Origin: Sphingopyxis solisilvae
Lineage (GTDB): Bacteria > Pseudomonadota > Alphaproteobacteria > Sphingomonadales > Sphingomonadaceae
Reading direction: 5' to 3'
Length of the DNA: 64,000 nucleotides
Assembly: GCF_015475875.1 (NCBI RefSeq)
Contig: NZ_JADKYM010000005.1
Span: forward strand, 1-64,000
A program made the position numbers and the translations under genes. The notes below the pieces were generated by a model. It searched no databases. It was not told the DNA's origin and saw only the letters and a list, made by a program, of their open reading frames with translations. Shown here in pieces: positions 29,967-39,279 of this stretch (within the stretch, counting starts at the first letter, position 1; every line of letters begins with the position of its first letter).

Positions 29967-30734
29967 CTATTTGCAGGTGACCGTTCCCGATCCAACCTTG
30001 CGCGATGCGCACTTCGCCCCGCCGCCCAAGGTAACGTCGCCCGACCCCAGGATGCTCACATCGGCGTTGCCGGTTGCCTGGCTATCGACATTGCCCGAAC
30101 CGGTGACCGACACATCCAGCGTCCGCGCCACCAGCCCTTCGGCGTCGATGTCGCCCGATCCGGTCACGCTATATTTGCCGTTGTCGATACGGCCGCCGGC
30201 AATCTCGATATCGCCCGAACCCGACACGCTCAGTTTTGCGGTCTTGCCGGTCATGCTGGCGATCTTGAGATCACCCGAACCGGTCAGTACCGCCTCGACC
30301 GCATCGCCATCGATACTGTCGGCATCGACCGATCCTGATCCGGTCAGGCGGACCGCCGCCAACCGCGGCAAGGTGATCGTGATGGCGATCTTGTCGTTGC
30401 CGCGATTGGAAAAGCTGAACCCCTCGCGTTTGCGACCGATCGACAGCGTGTCGCCGTCCATATCGACCTCAAGCTCATCGAGCGCCGACTGCGGTCCTTT
30501 GGCACTGATCGAAAACGCATCGCCGCGGCGGATGGTAACATCGTCGGGACCGGTCACCTTGACGCCGGTGAAGCCGGTAAAGGCAAAGTTTCGGATGGCG
30601 ACCGCGGCGTTGTCAGCCGCGCGCGTGTTTTCTGACCGGCCGCGCGGTTCGCTTTCCTGACGTTCGGCGGCAGTGCACGCGGCAACTGTCATCGCCAGAG
30701 CGAGCGGCGCTATCGCCATTGTTCTGTTTCGCAT
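29967..30734 (-). CDS. DUF2807 (head GIN domain) lipoprotein
   Basis: 255 residues from ATG 30734, which has GGAG upstream. The N-terminus ends in a lipobox-like AMTVAAC, so it is a predicted lipoprotein. The body is a beta-helix with a regular repeated turn GSGD/GSGN (for example LTGSGDLKIASM, VTGSGDIDAEG, VTGSGNVDSQ), a clear DUF2807 pattern. Again two Cys near the end (KCASRKVGSGTVTC). The product is likely displayed in the periplasm or outer membrane. A palindrome upstream (30749-30770) may control the operon. Confidence 0.88.
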   Translation of the reverse strand: MRNRTMAIAPLALAMTVAACTAAERQESEPRGRSENTRAADNAAVAIRNFAFTGFTGVKVTGPDDVTIRRGDAFSISAKGPQSALDELEVDMDGDTLSIGRKREGFSFSNRGNDKIAITITLPRLAAVRLTGSGSVDADSIDGDAVEAVLTGSGDLKIASMTGKTAKLSVSGSGDIEIAGGRIDNGKYSVTGSGDIDAEGLVARTLDVSVTGSGNVDSQATGNADVSILGSGDVTLGGGAKCASRKVGSGTVTCK

Positions 30735-30748
30735 CGCAAATCTCCTCT

Positions 30749-30770
30749 GTGTATTGCCTTTATAATACAC
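30749..30770. promoter_or_regulatory. AT-rich inverted repeat upstream of DUF2807 operon
   Basis: Perfect 7-base arms GTGTATT and AATACAC surround an 8-base AT-rich spacer. It is 15 bases before the lipoprotein start codon and overlaps a TATTATAA-like stretch on the minus strand that could be the -10 box. Position and symmetry suggest a repressor site, possibly of GntR/YtrA type. No cognate regulator is adjacent. Confidence 0.4.
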
Positions 30771-30868
30771 GTCCGGAAGACTGTCCACCCGTATCGATCC
30801 CACGCCATTTTGTCGCCACCTTCGGCGCGCAGGGGCAGCTTTTGCGATGACGACCGGAAAGCCTGACC

Positions 30869-31345
30869 ATGAGCGTAGCGTTTCGCCGCGAGAGCGACGA
30901 CGAGCATAAGGAACCCGAGTTCGAGCTACCGATCGCGGTCGGCCCGAACTGGGTGACGCCGCGCGGGCTGCGGCTCCTTCAAGAAGAAGTCGCACGGCTC
31001 GACGACCAGCTTACCGAAACCACCGACGAAGAGGCGCGCAAGAAATTGCAGCGCCGCCTGCGATATTTCCACACACGGCAAGCCACGGCCGAGGTACAGG
31101 TGCCGCCAGCGAACGGCAGCATTGGCATCGGCAGCCGCGTGACCTATCGACTCAACAACGCCGAAAAGACGATTACCATCGTCGGCGGCGACGAGGCCGA
31201 TCCGGCGCTGGGATGTGTCGCCTTTTCGGCCCCGCTCGCCCGCGCGCTGATGGGGGCGGAGGCAGGCGAGAGTGTCGAATATCGGGGCCGCGAGGACGCG
31301 GTCGCGATCCTTGCGGTCGAAATCGATCCGGAGACGCAGGCATGA
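30869..31345 (+). CDS. GreA/GreB family transcription elongation factor
   Basis: 158 residues, the usual Gre size. Coiled-coil N-terminal part (TPRGLRLLQEEVARLDDQL to RRLRYFHTRQ, residues 30-75) and a C-terminal FKBP-like domain (GSRVTYRLNN, TIVGGDEADP, SAPLARALMGAEAGE). It should rescue backtracked RNA polymerase through the secondary channel. GreB-type features are present, but assignment between GreA and GreB is not certain. The next gene starts inside its stop codon (ATGA), so the two are coupled. Confidence 0.9.
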   Translation: MSVAFRRESDDEHKEPEFELPIAVGPNWVTPRGLRLLQEEVARLDDQLTETTDEEARKKLQRRLRYFHTRQATAEVQVPPANGSIGIGSRVTYRLNNAEKTITIVGGDEADPALGCVAFSAPLARALMGAEAGESVEYRGREDAVAILAVEIDPETQA

Positions 31346-31521
31346 AGGACAAGTTCGAGCGCCACAAACAGCCGTGGACCGCGGCCGAAATCGACAAGCT
31401 GCACACCCTCACCAAAAAGGGCATGGCGCTCAAAGCCATCGCCAAGGCGCTGACGCGCAGCGAGGAATCGGTGAAGGCTCGCGCCAAGGCCGACGGCCTG
31501 TCGATCGCCAGGCTGCACTGA
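31342..31521 (+). CDS. Small Myb/SANT-like DNA-binding protein
   Basis: 59 residues, very short but well supported: its ATG overlaps the Gre-factor stop by four bases. The sequence has WTAAEIDKLHTL, LKAIAKALTRSEESVKARA, which matches a Myb/SANT-like helix-turn-helix (Trp near the start, then a recognition helix). Lys/Arg-rich, as expected for nucleic-acid binding. Its job is unknown; close coupling to a transcription factor suggests a role near transcription. No other domain is present. Confidence 0.72.
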   Translation: MKDKFERHKQPWTAAEIDKLHTLTKKGMALKAIAKALTRSEESVKARAKADGLSIARLH

Positions 31522-31527
31522 GCCGCG

Positions 31528-32706
31528 ATGTCCGCAACCGAATTTGACGCCATCGTGCTGGGTGCCGGCGCTGCCGGGCTGATGTGCGCCGCAGTTGCGG
31601 GACAGCGCGGGCGGCGCGTGTTGCTGCTCGACCACGCCGATCAGGTGGGCAAGAAAATCCTGATTTCGGGCGGCGGGCGCTGTAACTTCACCAATGTGAA
31701 CACCGCACCCGATCGCTTCCTATCGGCGAACCCGCATTTCGCCAAATCGGCGCTCGCACGCTACACTCCCGCCGATTTCATCGCGATGGTCGAGCGCCAT
31801 GGCATCGCCTATCACGAAAAGACGCTCGGCCAGCTGTTCTGCGACGGATCGGCAAAACAGATTGTTGCCATGCTGCTGGACGAGTGCGCGAAAGGGCGAG
31901 TCGATGTCCGCACCGGTCAACCGGTGAGCGATGTAACGCACGCCGACGGCAATTTCACCGTCCGCTTCGGCGACCAGAATTTCAGCGCCCCGGCACTGGT
32001 GATCGCCACCGGCGGCCCGTCGATCCCCAAGATGGGCGCGACCGGTTTCGCCTATGATCTCGCGCGCCAGTTCGGGCTCAAGGTCGTCGAGCCGCGCCCC
32101 GCGCTCGTGCCGCTGACGCTTGGCGGCGACGATGTGCTGTTCCGCGAGCTTTCCGGCATCGCTGCGCCGGTGGAGGCGCACGCGGGCAAGGCGGCTTTCC
32201 GCGAAGCCGCCCTGTTCACGCATAAAGGTCTTTCCGGCCCCGCGATCCTGCAAGTCAGCAGCTATTGGCGCCACGGCGAGCCGGTGACGATCGACTTCCT
32301 CCCCGATGCACCGCAGGGCTGGCTCCTCGATGCCAAGCGCGCACGGGCACGCGCCACACTGCGCACCGTACTCGGCGCGATGCTCCCCGACCGTCTCGCC
32401 GAAACGCTCGCCGAGCGGCTTGCGCTGCCCGGCGAACTCGGTGCGCAGGCCGACCGCAAGCTCGCCGAGGCCGAGTCGAGGCTGGCGAAGTGGATTTTCC
32501 GCCCGAATGGCACCGAAGGCTTCGCCAAAGCCGAGGTCACCGTCGGCGGAATTTCGACCGCCAGCCTGTCATCGCAAACAATGGTGGCCAAAACCGTTCC
32601 AAACCTCTATGCGGTTGGCGAGGCCGTAGATGTCACAGGGTGGTTAGGCGGCTATAATTTTCAATGGGCCTGGGCAAGCGGACACGCTGCCGGACAGGTG
32701 ATTTAA
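31528..32706 (+). CDS. HI0933-family flavoprotein (BaiN/RdsA type)
   Basis: 392 residues. N-terminal FAD-binding motif GAGAAGLMCAAVAGQRG, then the family motif GKKILISGGGRCNFTN and the C-terminal GEAVDVTGWLGGYNFQWAWASG. It is NAD(P)/FAD-dependent, predicted soluble. The BaiN group acts in reductive bile-acid metabolism in other bacteria, but the physiological substrate here is unknown. It starts 6 bases after the small Myb-like gene, so the three genes from 30869 probably form one transcript. Confidence 0.92.
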   Translation: MSATEFDAIVLGAGAAGLMCAAVAGQRGRRVLLLDHADQVGKKILISGGGRCNFTNVNTAPDRFLSANPHFAKSALARYTPADFIAMVERHGIAYHEKTLGQLFCDGSAKQIVAMLLDECAKGRVDVRTGQPVSDVTHADGNFTVRFGDQNFSAPALVIATGGPSIPKMGATGFAYDLARQFGLKVVEPRPALVPLTLGGDDVLFRELSGIAAPVEAHAGKAAFREAALFTHKGLSGPAILQVSSYWRHGEPVTIDFLPDAPQGWLLDAKRARARATLRTVLGAMLPDRLAETLAERLALPGELGAQADRKLAEAESRLAKWIFRPNGTEGFAKAEVTVGGISTASLSSQTMVAKTVPNLYAVGEAVDVTGWLGGYNFQWAWASGHAAGQVI

Positions 32707-32772
32707 GCCCATTGAGCCCCTTTCTACTGGCCCGCCACCGCACCGGTGGCCGCCTATGCTATTGAGATAATA

Positions 32773-34608
32773 ATGACTTTCGAAAATCTTGTCCCCGTCC
32801 TTTCGGACGCCCTCGTCGCGCGTGGCTATGAGGCGCTGACCCCCGTCCAGACCCATGTGACCGAGACAGAGGCCAAGGGCCGCGACCTGCTCGTCTCCGC
32901 CCAGACCGGGTCGGGCAAGACCGTCGCCTTCGGCCTCGCCATGGCCGACGAGCTGATCGAGGACGGGCGCCTGCCCTTCGCGACCTCGCCGCTGGCGCTG
33001 ATCATCGCCCCCACCCGCGAACTCGCGCTGCAGGTCAGCCGCGAACTCGCCTGGCTGTACGGCAAGGCCGGGGTGCGCATCGCCACCTGTGTCGGCGGCA
33101 TGGACGCCAGCAAGGAACGCCGCGCACTGAACCAGGGCGTGCAGATCGTCGTCGGCACTCCGGGGCGCCTGCGCGATCACCTCGAACGCGGTGCGCTCGA
33201 CCTCACCGCGCTGCGTGTCGCGGTGCTCGACGAGGCGGACGAGATGCTCGACATGGGCTTTCGCGACGATCTGGAGGAAATCCTCGACGCCACCCCCGAA
33301 ACGCGCCGCACGCTCCTATTTTCGGCGACGCTTCCCAAACCGATCGTCCAGCTCGCCAAGCGCTACCAGCGCGACGCGCTACGCATCTCGACCGTCGGTG
33401 AAGATCGCGGCCATGGCGACATCGCCTATCAGGCGGTGACCGTTGCCCCCGCCGACATCGAGGGCGCGGTGATCAACCTGCTGCGCCTGCACGAAGCCGA
33501 AACCGCGATGCTGTTCTGCGCGACGCGCGACAATGTCCGCCGCCTGCACGCCAGCTTGGTCGAACGCGGTTTCGCTGCGGTCGCGCTGTCGGGCGAGCAT
33601 AGCCAGAACGAGCGCAACCACGCCCTGCAGGCGCTGCGCGATCGCCGGGCGCGCGTCTGCGTAGCGACCGACGTCGCCGCGCGCGGCATCGATCTGCCGA
33701 CGCTCAGTCTGGTGATTCACGTCGAAATTCCGCGCGACGCCGAAGCACTCCAGCATAGATCGGGCCGTACCGGCCGCGCGGGCAAAAAGGGCACCGCGGT
33801 CATCATCGTCCCCTATCCGCGCCGCCGCCGCGTCGACGGCATGCTGCGCGGCGCGCGGATCGAGGCCGAGTGGATGGATGCGCCGACCGCCGCCGACGTG
33901 CGCGCGCGCGACCAGGAACGGCTGATGGAAAAATTGCTCACGCCACAGGAGCATGAGCCCGAGGATCTGGAGCTTGCGCAGCGACTGATGGCCGAGCGCA
34001 GCCCCGAAGACATCGCCGCATCGCTGGTCCGCTCGCACCGCGCGCTGATGCCGCCGCCCGAGGATCTGATCGACAATGGCCCGCGCGGCCGTGACGCCGC
34101 CGGCCGTCCCGAGCGCGGCGAACGCTTCGAACGCCCCGAACGCGGCGGCGACCGTCGCGAGGGGTTCGAGGATGCCGTCTGGTTCCGCCTCAACATCGGC
34201 CGCCACCAGAATGCCGATCCGCGCTGGATCCTGCCTTTGCTCTGCCGCCGCGGCCATGTGAGCAAGAACGAGATCGGTGCGATCCGCATTGGGCCGAAGG
34301 AAACGATGTTCAACATTCCCCGCGCCATCGCCGACCGCTTTGCCGAGGCCGTGGTGCGCACCGCCAATCAGGACGGCGAGGACGACAGCGGCGTCGCGAT
34401 CACCCCCGCGCCCGACGGCCCGACCTATCCGCCGCGCCGCGACAAGAGCGGTAGTGCGGGCGACCGCTCCCCGCGCGCGACGCTGGGCCGCGCCCCCGGC
34501 GGCGACCGTGCGGGGCCGCGCGGCGTGCGCGCGCCCGGCGGTCCGGGCGGCAACGATCGCTACAAGCCCAAACCCTATGGTCAGCGCAGCCCGCGTCGTC
34601 CGAAGTAG
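32773..34608 (+). CDS. DEAD-box RNA helicase with DbpA-like RNA-binding domain
   Basis: 611 residues from ATG 32773. RecA domain 1 has the Q motif (TPVQTHV, Gln26), Walker A AQTGSGKT (about 43-50), VLDEADEMLDMGF and SAT (FSATLPK). Domain 2 follows with ATDVAARGIDLP and HRSGRTGRAGK. The C-terminal region has a DbpA-type RNA-binding domain (WFRLNIGRHQNADPRWIL to ETMFNIPRAIA, about residues 470-530) and ends in an RG-rich tail. It probably works in 50S ribosome assembly. A strong hairpin-plus-T terminator follows at 34624. Confidence 0.93.
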   Translation: MTFENLVPVLSDALVARGYEALTPVQTHVTETEAKGRDLLVSAQTGSGKTVAFGLAMADELIEDGRLPFATSPLALIIAPTRELALQVSRELAWLYGKAGVRIATCVGGMDASKERRALNQGVQIVVGTPGRLRDHLERGALDLTALRVAVLDEADEMLDMGFRDDLEEILDATPETRRTLLFSATLPKPIVQLAKRYQRDALRISTVGEDRGHGDIAYQAVTVAPADIEGAVINLLRLHEAETAMLFCATRDNVRRLHASLVERGFAAVALSGEHSQNERNHALQALRDRRARVCVATDVAARGIDLPTLSLVIHVEIPRDAEALQHRSGRTGRAGKKGTAVIIVPYPRRRRVDGMLRGARIEAEWMDAPTAADVRARDQERLMEKLLTPQEHEPEDLELAQRLMAERSPEDIAASLVRSHRALMPPPEDLIDNGPRGRDAAGRPERGERFERPERGGDRREGFEDAVWFRLNIGRHQNADPRWILPLLCRRGHVSKNEIGAIRIGPKETMFNIPRAIADRFAEAVVRTANQDGEDDSGVAITPAPDGPTYPPRRDKSGSAGDRSPRATLGRAPGGDRAGPRGVRAPGGPGGNDRYKPKPYGQRSPRRPK

Positions 34609-34623
34609 ATAAAGGAACCAATA

Positions 34624-34650
34624 CCCTCCCCTTGGGGGAGGGGCTTTTGT
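34624..34650 (+). terminator. Rho-independent terminator after RNA helicase
   Basis: Stem CCCTCCCC / GGGGAGGG with a short TTG loop, followed by GCTTTTGT. It starts 15 bases after the helicase stop codon and ends at the stop of the convergent fghA gene. Confidence 0.75.
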
Positions 34651-35498
34651 CACGCCTTCAACCGCTCCGCATGCCAGGCGACATGCTCGGCCATGAAGGT
34701 CGAGATGAAATAATAGCTGTGGTCGTAACCCGGCTGCATGCGGATCTCGGCCTTTTGCCCCGCGCGTTCGCACGCCGCGACCAGCAATTCGGTCTTCAGC
34801 TGTTCCGCCAGGAAATTGTCGGCCTTGCCCTGATCGACGAGCAGGTCGGGGACGCGCAGCCCCTGGTCGAGCAGCGCGCACGCATCATAGGCCTGCCATT
34901 CCTCGCGGTCGGCACCCAGATAGCCGGTCAGCGCCTTTTCGCCCCACGGGCATTGCGTCGGCGCGACGATCGGCGAAAAGGCCGATACCGAACGAAACCG
35001 ATCCGGATTGCGCAGGCCGATCGTCAGCGCTCCGTGGCCACCCATCGAATGCCCCGTGATCGCCTGCCGCGTCAGGTCGGCGCTCGGGAAACTGCGCAGG
35101 ACCAGCGAAGGCAGTTCGTCCTCGATATAGGATCGCATCCGATAATGTTTCGCCCACGGCGCCTCGGTCGCATCGACGTAAAAACCCGCGCCCAGCCCGA
35201 AATCCCACGCACCGTCGGGATCATCCGGAACCCCATCGCCCCGCGGTGACGTATCGGGTGCGATGAAGATCATGCCATGTTCGGCACAGGCGGCGCGATA
35301 TTCGCCCTTTTCCATCACATTGGCGTGGGTGCAGGTCAGCCCCGAAAGATACCAGAGCACCGGAAGGCATGCGCCTTCTTCATGGTCGGGTACGAACACT
35401 GCAAAGGTCATGTCGGTGCCGGTGGTGGTGCTGGCATGCTTGTACACGCCCTGCGTGCCGCCGTGGCTGCGAACGGTGGAGAGGTTTTCTAGGGTCAT
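34650..35498 (-). CDS. fghA: S-formylglutathione hydrolase
   Basis: 282 residues, esterase D family. It hydrolyses S-formylglutathione to formate and glutathione, the last step of glutathione-dependent formaldehyde detoxification. The nucleophile Ser lies in ITGHSMGGHGALTIG; the Asp and His of the triad are in LLVDQGKADNFL and GYDHSYYFI. It overlaps the upstream editing-protein gene by four bases (ATGA at 35495). The first enzyme of the route, adhC, is 2 kb upstream on the same strand. Confidence 0.95.
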   Translation of the reverse strand: MTLENLSTVRSHGGTQGVYKHASTTTGTDMTFAVFVPDHEEGACLPVLWYLSGLTCTHANVMEKGEYRAACAEHGMIFIAPDTSPRGDGVPDDPDGAWDFGLGAGFYVDATEAPWAKHYRMRSYIEDELPSLVLRSFPSADLTRQAITGHSMGGHGALTIGLRNPDRFRSVSAFSPIVAPTQCPWGEKALTGYLGADREEWQAYDACALLDQGLRVPDLLVDQGKADNFLAEQLKTELLVAACERAGQKAEIRMQPGYDHSYYFISTFMAEHVAWHAERLKA

Positions 35499-35998
35499 GC
35501 GGGTTCCTGAACCGGGATGGGCGCGATGCGGGGACTATGTCCCCAATGACGCAGGAGGTCGAGAATGGCTGCACCGGATAATCCGATCGTTGCGGTGTTG
35601 CGCAGCGGATGGACATTCACCCGGTCGGCCGCCGCCAGCCCCTGATCGAGCACCACCGTGATGCTGCCCGGTGCGGCATTGATCGCAGCGAGCGGGGTCA
35701 CCGATCCCGGCGCGATGCCGAGCAGGCGGTCCATGTCCTCGGCCTTGCCAAAACTGACGCGCTTGCTGCCGATCGCGGCGGGCAGCGCCTTCAGGTCGAC
35801 GCGCGCCGCCGACGGCACCGTGACCAGCCAAAACGCCCCGCCATTGTCCTTCAGGAACAGGTTCTTCGTATGCTCGCCGGGGATCGCGGCATTCACCGCC
35901 TCGCTCTCGGCAACAGTGAATACCGCATCATGCTCATGTGCGGCGAAGGGGATTCCCAGCGTCTTCAGGTCCGCCAGCAACCCCGCTTCGCCGCGCAT
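35495..35998 (-). CDS. YbaK/ProX-type aminoacyl-tRNA deacylase
   Basis: 167 residues from ATG 35998. Editing-domain family: FAAHEHDAVFTVAESEA, HTKNLFLKDNGG (with the conserved Lys that positions the tRNA end), GSVTPLAAIN and VLDQGL are typical of ProXp/YbaK-like proteins, which remove wrongly charged alanine or other amino acids from tRNA. It sits between the VOC protein and fghA and is coupled to fghA. Which tRNA it edits cannot be decided. Confidence 0.88.
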   Translation of the reverse strand: MRGEAGLLADLKTLGIPFAAHEHDAVFTVAESEAVNAAIPGEHTKNLFLKDNGGAFWLVTVPSAARVDLKALPAAIGSKRVSFGKAEDMDRLLGIAPGSVTPLAAINAAPGSITVVLDQGLAAADRVNVHPLRNTATIGLSGAAILDLLRHWGHSPRIAPIPVQEPA

Positions 35999-36018
35999 CG
36001 TCGATCTTTCAGCTGCGT

Positions 36019-36396
36019 TTACAGGCGTTTCAGCGCGCACAGCTTGTTGCCGTCGGGATCGCGCAGATAGGCGAGGTACAGCTTGCCAAAGCCGCCTTCG
36101 CGTACGCCCGGTGGGTCTTCGATGCTGGTGCCGCCCGCGGCGACACCGGCGTCATGCCACGCCTTCGCCTGCGCCTCGTCCTCCATCGCGAACCCGATGG
36201 TGCAGCCATTGCCCGCGGTCGCCGGCTCCCCGTTGATCGGCGGCGTCACCAGAAACAGCCCGCCATTGTGCATATAGATCAAGCGGCCCTTGTCGTCCTC
36301 GATGCCCGGCTTGCCGCCGATCGCCTGAAAGGTCGCGTCATAAAATGCCTTCGCTTTCGCGACGTCGTTCGTGCCGACCATGTTGTGACTGTACAT
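36019..36396 (-). CDS. VOC family (glyoxalase-like) protein
   Basis: 125 residues with the paired beta-alpha-beta-beta-beta modules of the vicinal-oxygen-chelate fold: MVGTNDVAKAKAFYDATF in the first half and YLRDPDGNKLCALKRL in the second. Metal ligands could be His4 and the Tyr/Glu region later. It may be a glyoxalase or dioxygenase-like enzyme; the formaldehyde/glutathione neighbourhood fits a thiol-adduct substrate, but this is inference. Confidence 0.85.
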   Translation of the reverse strand: MYSHNMVGTNDVAKAKAFYDATFQAIGGKPGIEDDKGRLIYMHNGGLFLVTPPINGEPATAGNGCTIGFAMEDEAQAKAWHDAGVAAGGTSIEDPPGVREGGFGKLYLAYLRDPDGNKLCALKRL

Positions 36397-36447
36397 CGCT
36401 CTCTCCTGTTTTCGTTGCGAATCGATACCGATCTTGTGCCAGTCTTG

Positions 36448-37308
36448 TCAGCGGAAGACCACCGTCTTGCGGCCGTCGATCAGCACCCGCTGTTCGGCGA
36501 CCCAGCGCACCGCCTTCGCCAGCACCTGCGCCTCGACATCGCGGCCGATGCGGATCAGGTCGTCGACGCTATCGCGGTGGTCGACACGTTCGACCGCCTG
36601 TTCGATGATCGGCCCCTCGTCGAGGTCGCTGGTGACGAAATGCGCGGTGGCGCCGATCAGCTTGACCCCGCGCTCGTGCGCGCGGTGATAGGGTTTCGCG
36701 CCCTTGAACCCGGGCAGGAAGCTGTGATGGATGTTGATGCAGCGCCCCGCCAGTTTCGCCGACAGGTCGGACGACAGCACCTGCATATAGCGCGCGAGTA
36801 CCAGATATTCGGCGCCGTTGCGCGCCATGACGTCGAGGATGCGCGCCTCCTGCTCGGCGCGGTTCGCATCGCTGACCGGAAAATGGTGGAACGGCACGCC
36901 ATGCCATTCGCTCAGCCGCCGCTGATGTTCGTGGTTCGACACCACCGCCACAATATCGATCGCGAGATTGCCGGTCGACCAGCGGTGGAGCAGGTCGTTG
37001 AGGCAATGGCTGCCCTGCGACACCGCGATGACGAAGCGCGGTTTTGCGGCAGTGTCGCTTATCCGCGCATCCATCGCGAAGCGGTCGACGATCGGCGCGA
37101 ACGCTGCCTGCACCCCGGCCAAATCGCCCGGAAAGCGCGGTCCGGCGGCGCGAAAGGCGACGCGCATGAAGAAGCGTCCTGAATCGAGGTCGGCATATTG
37201 TTGGCTGTCGAGGATGAAGCCGTCATTGTCGGCGAGCAACCCGGTTACGGCGGCGACAATGCCCACCGCATCGACGCAGCTGAAGGTCAGGACATAAGGT
37301 CCGGTCAA
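36448..37308 (-). CDS. purU: Formyltetrahydrofolate deformylase
   Basis: 286 residues from a TTG at 37308, chosen because GGGAGGAAG lies 5 bases upstream; the longer frame above it runs into a repeat. N-terminal ACT domain (YVLTFSCVDAVGIVAAVTG, residues 4-85), then the formyl-transferase-like domain with NHEHQRRL, INIHHSFLPGFKGAKPYH and the catalytic Asp in TSDLDEGPIIEQ. It releases formate from 10-formyl-THF, balancing the one-carbon pool. Its place between adhC and fghA fits a shared one-carbon/formaldehyde theme. Confidence 0.93.
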   Translation of the reverse strand: MTGPYVLTFSCVDAVGIVAAVTGLLADNDGFILDSQQYADLDSGRFFMRVAFRAAGPRFPGDLAGVQAAFAPIVDRFAMDARISDTAAKPRFVIAVSQGSHCLNDLLHRWSTGNLAIDIVAVVSNHEHQRRLSEWHGVPFHHFPVSDANRAEQEARILDVMARNGAEYLVLARYMQVLSSDLSAKLAGRCINIHHSFLPGFKGAKPYHRAHERGVKLIGATAHFVTSDLDEGPIIEQAVERVDHRDSVDDLIRIGRDVEAQVLAKAVRWVAEQRVLIDGRKTVVFR

Positions 37309-37343
37309 ATGCTTCCTCCCACCCAAACGGGGCTTTCCGACGG

Positions 37344-37500
37344 CCTCTCCCGTCGGGAGAGGCAACGAGACTTGGCAGCTTGCTGCCTAGTCGCAGTGGT
37401 GAGGGGTTCGGCCCGGTCGATGGACCGCAACCCCTCATCCAACTCCGCCTAACCGGCAAAGCCGGTAAGGCTCCATATCCTTCTCCCGCTGGGAGAAGGG
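37344..37500. repeat. Family 3 repeat, copy 1
   Basis: About 157 bases with the family 3 core: CAACGAGACTTGG, a small hairpin (GGCAGCTTGCTGCC), then CTAGTCGCAGTGGTGAGG. It begins and ends with CTCTCCC / GGGAG hairpins. It lies between the purU start and the adhC stop. Other copies: 43311-43437 (inside the ligase gene) and 61152-61314. Confidence 0.88.
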
Positions 37501-37510
37501 AAGAATGTCC

Positions 37511-38623
<1,113 letters not shown>

Positions 38624-38697
38624 GGCGGTTCTCCTTCTCGGGCGTCCCAATCAGACAAATGCGGCGGCAATGCAAGATGCGAGGGCCGCTCCCAACT

Positions 38698-38980
38698 TCG
38701 TCATGCTGAACCCGTTTCGGCATCCATGGCCCGGCGCTCGCCAGTCAGGGCGGCGTCAGTGATTTTCTCACACAAAGACACAAAGGCACGAAGATATCGT
38801 ACCAACCGCGAAGCGGCTTTCCACTGCGACCACGCGACAGGCCGCGCCGAACATGAGCAAATGGGCCTACCGGCCCAAGCCGTCTTCTTCGTGCCTTTGT
38901 GTCTTTGTGTGAAACAACAAAAGCACGGCATCCGAGGAAAAGGCAGGCCATGGACCCTGAAACAAGTTCAGCGTGACGAG
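38698..38980. repeat. Nested palindromic repeats: family 4 outside, family 5 inside
   Basis: The outer arms (38698-38731 and 38946-38980) share TGCTGAAC...GGCATCCATGGCC and its inverse with CCTGAAACAAGTTCAGC. Inside them is a second, longer inverted repeat (38763-38793 and 38884-38914) with the arm ACACAAAGACACAAAGGCAC. One palindromic element appears to have landed within another. No open frame fills it. Both motifs are typical dispersed intergenic repeats of sphingomonads (recalled, not searched). Confidence 0.85.
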
Positions 38981-39028
38981 AACTGAAAAGCGGCACGCCG
39001 GCCGACACTCCCCCCCCTTCGTCGCCCT

Positions 39029-39052
39029 CGAACGAGACACGTGGCTCGTTCG
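39029..39052. repeat. Short perfect hairpin
   Basis: Nine-base arms TCGAACGAG and CTCGTTCGA around a short loop. It sits between the nested repeats and the next palindrome, part of the 38.6-39.1 kb repeat cluster. Confidence 0.7.
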
Positions 39053-39113
39053 ACTTGATCCGGGGTCCATGACTTCAGCGCCGCCGTGGATCCCGGATCA
39101 AGTCCGGGATGAC
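39051..39113. repeat. Family 6 palindromic repeat
   Basis: A 63-base imperfect palindrome: CTTGATCCGGGGTCCATG ... GTGGATCCCGGATCAAG, then CCGGGATGACGA. It abuts the LysR remnant on its right side; the repeat reads in frame into it. Only one copy is in the window. Confidence 0.8.
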
Positions 39114-39275
39114 GATGAAGACGAGGTTGCGCTCGTCTCGCTCCTCGACCCGCTCCGCCCGCAAGAGGAGCCGATCTGGGCGGTTTATCCGCAGCGGCGG
39201 CACCTGCTGCCGAAGGTGCGGCTGCTGATCGACAAATTGCGCGAGGAATTGCCCGCACGGAAGCTCTCCCATTAG
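39114..39275 (+). pseudogene. C-terminal remnant of a LysR-type regulator
   Basis: About 53 codons ending at TAG 39273. The peptide has LVSLLDPLRP, then IWAVYPQRRHLLPKVRLLIDKL and REEL, the conserved end of the LysR substrate-binding domain. The whole DNA-binding domain and most of the effector domain are missing; in their place is the palindromic repeat cluster. It has no ribosome site and is not expected to be functional. It looks like a deletion scar linked to the repeats. Confidence 0.75.
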
Positions 39276-39279
39276 ATTG

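Larger units (their letters stand above)
38624..39279. other. Gene-poor repeat island
   Basis: The only stretch longer than 300 bases without an intact gene. It holds the nested palindromes (38698-38980), a 9-base hairpin (39029-39052), the family 6 repeat (39051-39113) and the LysR remnant (39114-39275). The adhC promoter is expected at its left end. No other coding signal was seen. Confidence 0.8.

Noticed and set aside
37309..37365. Longer PurU N-terminus starting at 37365
   Set aside because: The extension is encoded by the edge of a repeat and has no homology; TTG 37308 has a strong ribosome site and gives the family length.
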